DNA from: Bolinopsis microptera
Lineage: Eukaryota; Ctenophora; Tentaculata; Lobata; Bolinopsidae
Assembly (NCBI RefSeq): GCF_026151205.1
Contig: NC_087079.1
Location: forward strand, 11,212,635 to 11,276,634
Direction of reading: 5' to 3'
DNA: 64,000 nt
Positions 57,009 through 64,000 of this stretch are shown piece by piece. Below the pieces are notes generated by a model. That model saw only the letters and a list, made by a program, of their open reading frames with translations, was not told the DNA's origin and ran no database searches. Numbering within the stretch: position 1 is the first letter of the stretch; every line of letters starts with the position of its first letter. The position numbers and the translations under genes were made by a program.

Positions 57009-58986
57009 GGCGGCTCTCACCAAATATTTTAAATATCCCGCCTTCTCACCTCACTTTGGAGCTATTTCATCAGAAAATTGTCTTTACTTGTTTAATATTC
57101 GGAAAGCGATCAAGTATATCATTATCAGAGATCAAGGAATACGGAGATTAGTATTGAAGTTACTAATTTTGTCATAATATGATCGACTTAATTGAATATA
57201 AATCCAATCAAACTTTGGATTACTGATAATAAGGGACCGGTATAATGAAATCTTGTTATTACATTTGCTGTAGAATCTTTATACTTATAAAGTTACAATT
57301 ACACATATCGTTAGATTTCTACTGCTTTATTCATATCGGTCATAATTTGCAAAAGTAAGTTTTAAGCATAGTTACATATTATCTTTAACTGAACAAAACT
57401 TGCTGAATTTTCAACGTTCATTGAAGTACCAATTACTCAATTACTAAATTACCAACGCATTGAGATTGTAACAGAACATTCGAATAATTGTTCCATGTTT
57501 GCGTTCGCATATTAATGTGATTGCGAAGCCCTACAATATCATCCTACATCGTTACATAGTGCTGTTCAGCTACGTTTATACCTGCGGTGCTGCAACCCGA
57601 ATAAAACCGCAATCAACATTGGCCTAAACGTTTTCACACTTGGCATGTACATTTGTTCGATCACTTGGCATACTTTAAACATTTTTACGCCCATCTTCAA
57701 CCTCGTTAACTTTGCACTCTGTTGCTTTTACTAGTGTGCTATGGCAGGCACTGTGCGATTATATTCATTGTTGATATTTTTCATAAGTATTTGATCAGAA
57801 TTTAAAATTCGATTTTGGTCTTTATGTTTTTTCGTTAATAAGCTCCGAATGTCGAGCAAGTGTGGCAGTTATTTGGTGGATTCGTCTCGATAATCTGAGC
57901 GTATGGTGGTTAAAGAAGATGGTTTTAAAACCATTTTTGACCACCTTCTTTTGCTGTGTTTTTGAGCTCAGACTCAGTTATACAAGTTTTGTTAGACTTA
58001 GCTGGCAATTGGCATCCCAGTGAGTTTCAAATGTTATCCTTGTTATTAAACAGGAATACACCAGCTGCTCGATCCAATATAGATAAATTATATCATTTAT
58101 CGTCAATAGTTACTTTGACGAATGACTACGTCTACAGTGAGTACTGTTTACTTCCTAAAATAAGATTTTGTCAAATCTCGCGCCTTCCGTATATCCGAGG
58201 CTTGGTCACGTGTTTTTAATTTTGGTCACGTGTTCTTAATCAAAGGAAAGTAGCAATACTCGTATTACTTACTTTGATACTAACTATATTTTATATTCCG
58301 ACAACACCTCCAAAAAGTCATCTTTTGATAAAACAGAAATGGGATAGAATCTTGCCGTCATGCCCGGTCATGGTCAAATCATAGCGATATTTTCTAAATG
58401 CATTCTAATTTTGATGAAATATGAGTGCTATAGTGTGTAGTGCTGAGTAGCAACTTGCAACTTACTTTTAGTTTTGGCGACATTCTGTCTATATAAAAAT
58501 CCAAATGGTATAAATTTTGGGTAAAAGGACACTCACACAATTTTGTTGGTGAGTTGATAAACATCCAATGATCCCATATAATCATATTTCTTATCAGTTC
58601 CTCTTTTGTTGTCAAAAGAAGCGTTCATATAAGCAAATTTGTTGGCCATTTTTACACGCATTTTTGAAGATGCCAGCAAGGCCCAGATCCGAAAGTCCCA
58701 GACCAACAAGGCCCAGACTCGCCGCACTCGAGCCGCACTTTTCGCACAATTTTGCCGCACTTATATGTTGCCTATCTGTCTTTAATGGAATTTTTACTCC
58801 CATCTCTAACCTCGTTAGCTGTTCCCTTTGTTGCTGTTATCATAATACAACAACAAAGGGGACTTTGGTTTTTAAGTGCTGCGCACGATAATGCCCGAAT
58901 GTTCGTGAGAAATTAAGGTACTATTACTCAATAAAGGTGTTTGATGATATATTATCCTTAAACCTCACGTACAATTTTCGGGTGGG
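57009..58986. other. Intergenic, no gene seen
   Basis: AT-rich. An ATACACCAGCTGCTC block followed by AATAGTTACTTTGACGAATGAC (58055-58130) recurs with small differences at 60318-60410, on the other side of the palindromic satellite. Confidence 0.4.
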
Positions 58987-59157
58987 CGACAATTGACCCC
59001 CGACAATTGACACCCCGACAATTGACCCCCCGACAATTGACCCCCCGACAATTGACCCCCCGACAATTGACCCCCGACAATTGACCCACGACAATTGACC
59101 CCCCGACAATTGACCCCCCGACAATTGACCCCCCGACAATTGACCCCCCGAAAATAT
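58987..59157 (+). repeat. Satellite arm: CGACAATTGACCCCC units
   Basis: About twelve tandem copies of a 14-15-bp unit, GACAATTGACCCCCC, with the palindrome CAATTG in each. It leads directly into the hexamer array; the inverted arm is at 60006-60184. Confidence 0.95.
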
Positions 59158-59170
59158 AATTTAATACAAT

Positions 59171-59981
59171 TAACCCTGACCCTGACCCTAACCCTGACCC
59201 TAACCCTAACCCTGACCCTGACCCTGACCCTGACCCTGACCCTGACCCTGACCCTGACCCTGACCCTGACCCTGACCCTGACCCTGACCCTGACCCTGAC
59301 CCTGACCCTGACCCTGACCCTGACCCTGACCCTGACCCTGACCCTGACCCTGACCCTGACCCTGACCCTGACCCTGACCCTGACCCTGACCCTGACCCTG
59401 ACCCTGACCCTGACCCTGACCCTGACCCTGACCCTGACCCTGACCCTGACCCTGACCCTGACCCTGACCCTGACCCTGACCCTGACCCTGACCCTGACCC
59501 TGACCCTGACCCTGACCCTGACCCTGACCCTGACCCTGACCCTGACCCTGACCCTGACCCTGACCCTGACCCTGACCCTGACCCTGACCCTGACCCTGAC
59601 CCTGACCCTGACCCTGACCCTGACCCTGACCCTGACCCTGACCCTGACCCTGACCCTGACCCTGACCCTGACCCTGACCCTGACCCTGACCCTGACCCTG
59701 ACCCTGACCCTGACCCTGACCCTGACCCTGACCCTGACCCTGACCCTGACCCTGACCCTGACCCTGACCCTGACCCTGACCCTGACCCTGACCCTGACCC
59801 TGACCCTGACCCTGACCCTGACCCTGACCCTGACCCTGACCCTGACCCTGACCCTGACCCTGACCCTGACCCTGACCCTGACCCTGACCCTGCCCCTGAC
59901 CCTGACCCTGACCCTGACCCTGACCCTGACCCTGACCCTAACCGTAACCCTAACCCTCACCCTCACCCTGACCCTAACCCG
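59171..59981 (+). repeat. (CCCTGA)n array with CCCTAA edges
   Basis: About 135 hexamers. The core is invariant CCCTGA with one CCCTGC. Both ends contain CCCTAA, the metazoan telomere unit: at 59183-59213 on the left, and 59934-59980 on the right, where CCCTCA and CCGTAA variants also occur. Leu-Thr and Arg-Val frames through it are artefacts. Confidence 0.96.
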
Positions 59982-60005
59982 ATTAATTTACCCCAGTTTA
60001 ATCAC

Positions 60006-60184
60006 AATTGTCGGGGGGTCAATTGTCGGGGGGTCAATTGTCGGGGGGTCAATTGTCGGGGGGTCAATTGTCGTACTAAACCCTAGATTTCGCGACAATT
60101 GACCCCAGTGTAATTACATAGGGGGTCAATTGTCGGGGGGTCAATTGTCGGGGGGTCAATTGTCGGGGGGCAATTGTCGGGGGT
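60006..60184 (-). repeat. Satellite arm: inverted CGACAATTGACCCCC units
   Basis: About nine copies of GGGGGGTCAATTGTC, the reverse complement of the left arm unit, with a non-repeat gap of about 60 bp near 60073-60120. Together with 58987-59157 this forms a palindrome around the hexamer core. Confidence 0.95.
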
Positions 60185-60189
60185 CAAAA

Positions 60190-60915
60190 GTCGCGGTACC
60201 ACAATTTTCAGCTCTCAGTGTTCACAACTTTTCTGTGATACTGATATGATGTTCAAATATCATATCTGTATGAGTGAATGACGTCTTGGAACTGGTGTGT
60301 TTCTGAACATCATACAAATATACACCAGCTGCTCTGTAGCCACTAGCCAGTCACTTAGATATGATATTTGATATTATTCATCATCAATAGTTAGGTTACT
60401 TTGACGAATGACTAGGACCAGACTTTGGGTCCACAGCAGTATTTGTGCTGAATTTGTGATATTACTTTGTTTATAATAAAATATCCAATATCGTTATTTC
60501 TATAATTATGTTTGTTCGTTTGTTCACCAAGTGAGCTGGGGTCCCTTTGGTGCAGAGATTGAGCTCTAACTGAACTATATTCAGGGTATTTGCTCCCAGA
60601 GGACTAGGCCTTGTGGATGTTGAGATCCCAAAAGTTGTCTGCCATAGTGTTCAAGTCATCGGGAGGATGTCATTCAGAACACGGCACCTTTCGGGGAGGT
60701 TTATTATGTAAAAACGAGAACACATCACCCCTTCTATACTATTAGTATTAGTTGATTATATCATGACTGGTGTGGGAAACTATGTATAAGTGACGGCTTC
60801 GAGTGTTTATATTGATAAACAATTCCTTTATTGGTAATTTGTACGATAAATCATACTTGCATACATACTTTGATAATAGTTTATAGGATTAGCTCACATA
60901 TATTGCATTTAAAAT
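60190..60915. other. Intergenic, no gene seen
   Basis: Contains the second copy of the ATACACCAGCTGCTC block (60318-60410). No coding frame is supported. Confidence 0.35.
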
Positions 60916-60917
60916 TG

Positions 60918-61414
60918 CGTTAACTTGATCTAAGATGAGAAGTACGAATGAGTCGGACTTTTCGATTTACTCGTATCGTACGTACCTTTCAATTCTACTG
61001 AAAAGTTCTCCTTCTAGAAATCGCAGGTTACGGACTAATATTGAGCGTTTTCAAAAACTTGTATTTCTATATTCCAATCGTCGATTAACTTAAAGTTTAA
61101 CTTTAAGAGAAACAAGCTGTTTAAATAAGTAAATTGTCTAGTAATTTTGTATAATTTTTGTTTTAGTTTTACTTTTAAATGCTTGCCTGACCTAAGAATT
61201 GTGTGTTTAATTTGTTCGCGAACGGTATATTTTCTCTAACATCGGCAAACAATTACATTTTACAACGACCCCAATGATAATAATTCAAAAACAAAAAAAT
61301 CTGAATCGTACGTCGTATGACTATGAGTCGGACTTTTCAAAGTTGCGTACAAGTAGTAGTACGTACTTTTCCCCCAAAACGTGTCCGTACTTCTCATTTT
61401 AGAACTTAATCAAG
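60918..61414. mobile_element. Possible small inverted-repeat element
   Basis: ACTTGATCTAAGATGAGAAG and TACG at about 60927-60950 is matched in inverse by CGTACTTCTCATTTTAG, AACTTAATCAAGT at 61388-61417, with GAGTCGGACTTTTC repeated inside in direct orientation (60948 and 61326) and CGTACGTAC motifs. No certain target duplication. Probably a MITE remnant. Confidence 0.4.
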
Positions 61415-62433
61415 TAATCAGTTTTTGCGTACTCACTAGGCACTAGCCAATTTGGCTAAAAAGGTTTTTATACAATTGCCGTTGTCTTGCATACCACTTT
61501 TTGCGGCTGGCCGGCGTGCACGAAAGAGGTATGCAACGTGTATCTGCAATATTTTATCTTAGTACGTGTTTTACTCTGAACTCATTCCATAGTTACTGCA
61601 GCTACCAATTGATAACAGTATTGTGATATAGCCGAAGGATCTTGTAGGTCAGCCATGTTTTCCATACTTCTCTATTTAACTCTCTATCACGATTTTTATG
61701 TTGACACGTCCGTGTGGAGCTCGGGCAGTATAACTGAGATTTAAACTGGTTACTTTCCACCGACTTATCAAAAAGCTAGCCACACTTGTTGTCTTAACTC
61801 TTGTCAAACCTTTTATGGACGGCTCTTGTTTGACTTTGTTCTCTATTGCTCATAATAAGGACTGATTTAATTTGTACTTCTCATTGTTTCACTTCAAAAT
61901 CTGTTTATGGTACTACGCCAGTCATGCTTATTTTGTTATAGCTATGTCTGATCATTGTTCTTCATTCACAGCTAGGAAATTAAACAAAGAATAAAATAAT
62001 TTCAGTTAAGAGAATATTACGTCTATATAACTTAAACTATGCAATAATCTAATATTCAATTAGTCTATCTTTGAGACTATCGCAATCTTTTATGAATGAC
62101 TGATCTCAAAAAAAATTGCAGCAATTAAAATATACAACTTTTAAAAATCAAACATTTGCGAGCGGCCCTTATTCGATCAATTTGACTTTCGCTGTTCATA
62201 AACATAATTAGAGGCATCCATATGGATAATTTTAGCTGCTCACAATTTGATTCGTCAAAGAAAAGAGCCGATAAAGTAACCCGGCCGCTTACGAGATAAT
62301 TGGGTTCGGGACGAAAGGGAAAACACTGGTTACGAGAAACAGGCAAGAAATTATGATTAATATTGCCTCTAATTTTGAATATATAACTAAATAACTCGAG
62401 TCAGTGGTCAATTGCACTCTATTTCTATTATTA
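61415..62433. other. Intergenic, no gene seen
   Basis: AT-rich. No coding frame, RNA gene or repeat with clear ends was recognised. Confidence 0.3.
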
Positions 62434-62435
62434 TA

Positions 62436-63171
62436 CAGGGTGGGCCAAAAGTCAGTACCCATATGTTGGCCTTAATAGCTCAATCACTGAGTGCCCAATT
62501 GAAAAAATTCTTTCTGGTATTACTTACTACCACCACTGGTTCGAGAATTTGTCAAATCGAAAAATATTCGTGTTCATTTTTTTCAAATGAAGGTTCATTT
62601 TTGCATTTATTTGATAGTTTGGATAGTCGGATCAAGCCAAATTTTATTTAATAGTGTTTGGCCATTTAAATTACGTTTGTCCTGAAAAAATGAGAGTTCT
62701 AGCTTCTCAGATGACCGAGATATGAAGCATAACGAGTTTGTTCATTACGTGTGATCAGGTAATTGGGTTGAGGCTAGATCCGCATTATGGGAATCGTGTA
62801 GAGAGCCCAATTACGGTGTCGTAATTGGGTAATCATTGAGTACCCAATCAATTTTGCTAACGAGATAAACAAATTGCTTGATAACTTAGTCATTTTAAAT
62901 CCGTTTCGCACCATATTTTCAGATCATATTCCGGATTAAATGACCTATTGCAATATGCTACAACGGAGTCTCTAACATGTTCACAAACACCAGTATAAGC
63001 AATTCAATGTTGATTGGGTGTGGCCCCCAAAAATCGAATTTTCAAATTTTGGTGACGGAATCCTCGAACAAGTAGGTACAGTATGCCATCTGCAAAGCAA
63101 CAACTCTCAAATATAAAACACGGCGGAGGTATAAGACCCAACGTATGGGTACTGACTTTTGGCCCACCCTG
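62436..63171. mobile_element. Tc1/mariner-type MITE, 736 bp
   Basis: The ends are inverted repeats of at least 33 bp with one mismatch, beginning CAGGGTGGGCCAAAAGTCAG and continuing TACCCATA and GTTGG. They are flanked by TA on both sides (62434-62435, 63172-63173), the mariner target. The interior is AT-rich with no transposase; a frame with FFLVLLTTTTGSRICQIEKY has no match to a transposase that I recognise. Non-autonomous. Confidence 0.85.
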
Positions 63172-63410
63172 TATATTGATCGCATTCATGCATTGCTGTG
63201 TCTCGCTGTGACCAGGTCTATCGAGTACTTTCACCAGTTAGCTTTAATGTGCTTATTGGATTAAATAAATACTAGCTTTTCAGCAAGCTGAGGCTTCAAC
63301 CTCAGCCTTCTTTTATTCAACATTCGTAGTCTCTAAAGGTGCACGTATTATACAACTGCTCTACATCTAATAGTATAAATTGGGGAAAATGGGCGATTAG
63401 GTTTGGTCTC

Positions 63411-63703
63411 TATTCGGCCACTATACGGCCTCTATACGGCCTCTATATGGCCTTTATACGGCCTCTATACGGCCACTATATGGCCCCTACACGGCCACTT
63501 TACGGCCTCTATACGGCCTCTATACGGCCTCTATACGGCCTCTATACGGCCTCTATACGGCCTTTATACGGCCTCTATACGGCCTCTATACAGCCTCTAT
63601 ACGGCCTTTATACGGCCACTATACGGCCTCTATACGGCCTTTATACGGCCTTTATACGGCCACTATACGGCCACTATACGGCCACTATACGGCCACTATA
63701 ACC
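63411..63703 (+). repeat. 11-bp minisatellite CCTCTATACGG
   Basis: About 26 copies of CC-(T/A)(C/T)T-ATACGG, with CTC, TTT and ACT variants at positions 3-5. The reading frames rich in LYGLYTASIRP are artefacts of the repeat. Confidence 0.95.
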
Positions 63704-63764
63704 AGAGTTACCTGGCACACTGGTGACGGGCATATCAATATCATGGACGAAGAATCCACAATCA

Positions 63765-63845
63765 GGCCGTAACAGTGATAAGATGTATTGTGTAACCAGC
63801 ATTTCCCGTCGTGACCCAGGTCCCGGAATACGTCAAAATTCACAG
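63765..63845 (+). CDS. Exon-like segment near window end
   Basis: Between CAATCAG and CAG|GTTAGA an open frame reads SGRNSDKMYCVTSISRRDPG, then PGIRQNSQ. The splice signals are reasonable and the residue mix is protein-like, but with one exon and no recognised domain this could be chance. A gene may continue beyond the window. Confidence 0.2.
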
Positions 63846-64000
63846 GTTAGACTCCCTCAGTCTATTTATAGTTATACAATTAATGAACCAATTCAAGGCA
63901 CGATGAAAAAAGAAAGAAGTCATTTAAAAAACAAATATTGATTGAATGATATCTCCAATGTAAGCATCATGTCTCAATAAGAGCGCTGTTGAATTGAATG

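Noticed and set aside
59001-59155. CRISPR-like array of CAATTG repeats
   Set aside because: Units are directly tandem without unique spacers, and the sequence is clearly eukaryotic.
58965-60102. Long Arg-Val and Leu-Thr reading frames
   Set aside because: Produced by the (CCCTGA)n array, which lacks stops in several frames.
63339-63726. Frames rich in LYGLYTASIRP
   Set aside because: 11-bp minisatellite read in three frames gives a 33-bp period; not a repeat protein.

Overview
The window is eukaryotic and almost certainly metazoan nuclear DNA. It is AT-rich, its genes are split by short GT-AG introns, and it is crowded with non-LTR retrotransposons, DNA-transposon derivatives and satellites. 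Three genes can be named by reading across exons: a DAW1-type WD40 dynein-assembly factor (14520-19595, so the animal has motile cilia), PIGK, the GPI transamidase catalytic subunit (22589-24828), and a GPX4-like glutathione peroxidase (48026-50047) with an in-frame UGA at the selenocysteine position. A non-bilaterian marine animal such as a cnidarian would fit the transposon types, but the species is not determinable from the sequence.

Layout. 1-12760: two long CR1/L2-like retrotransposons, each split by a nested insertion. Copy 1 carries an antisense, 5'-truncated second retroelement (3537-5210). Copy 2 carries a 753-bp fold-back element (10651-11403). Removing each insert plus one target-site copy restores the reading frame. 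A 440-bp, about 98.6% identical 3' fragment of copy 1 lies at 6541-6980. 12954-13717: an exon for a seven-segment membrane protein. 14520-24828: DAW1 and PIGK in tandem on the plus strand, separated by a 169-bp satellite that stands in both orientations around a (TCC)n tract. 24829-33500: gene-poor, with minisatellites, a degenerate TTAGGG-like patch, a broken retroelement fragment (30815-31376) and about 1 kb of (CCCTCT)n. 34975-44483: gene models built only from splice sites, namely a 65-residue small membrane protein, a PH-domain-like 5' end, and a 5-exon minus-strand gene; an element with 205-bp inverted arms lies among them. 44858-46828: a complete-ended but internally deleted PIF/Harbinger element. 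48026-57008: the selenoprotein gene with a candidate SECIS, then a 10-exon gene of unknown function carrying a SINE-like insertion. 58987-60184: a large palindromic satellite with a (CCCTGA)n telomere-like core. 62436-63171: a mariner-type MITE. 63411-63700: an 11-bp minisatellite.

The host genes have unrelated roles (cilia, GPI anchoring, lipid peroxide defence) and no shared system is evident. The most notable items are the selenoprotein that ORF calling breaks in two, three small non-autonomous transposon families whose target duplications can be read exactly, the frame-restoring nested insertions, and the palindromic satellite with a telomere-like core. All gene models rest on splice consensus, intron phase and remembered family features. 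No database search was possible.
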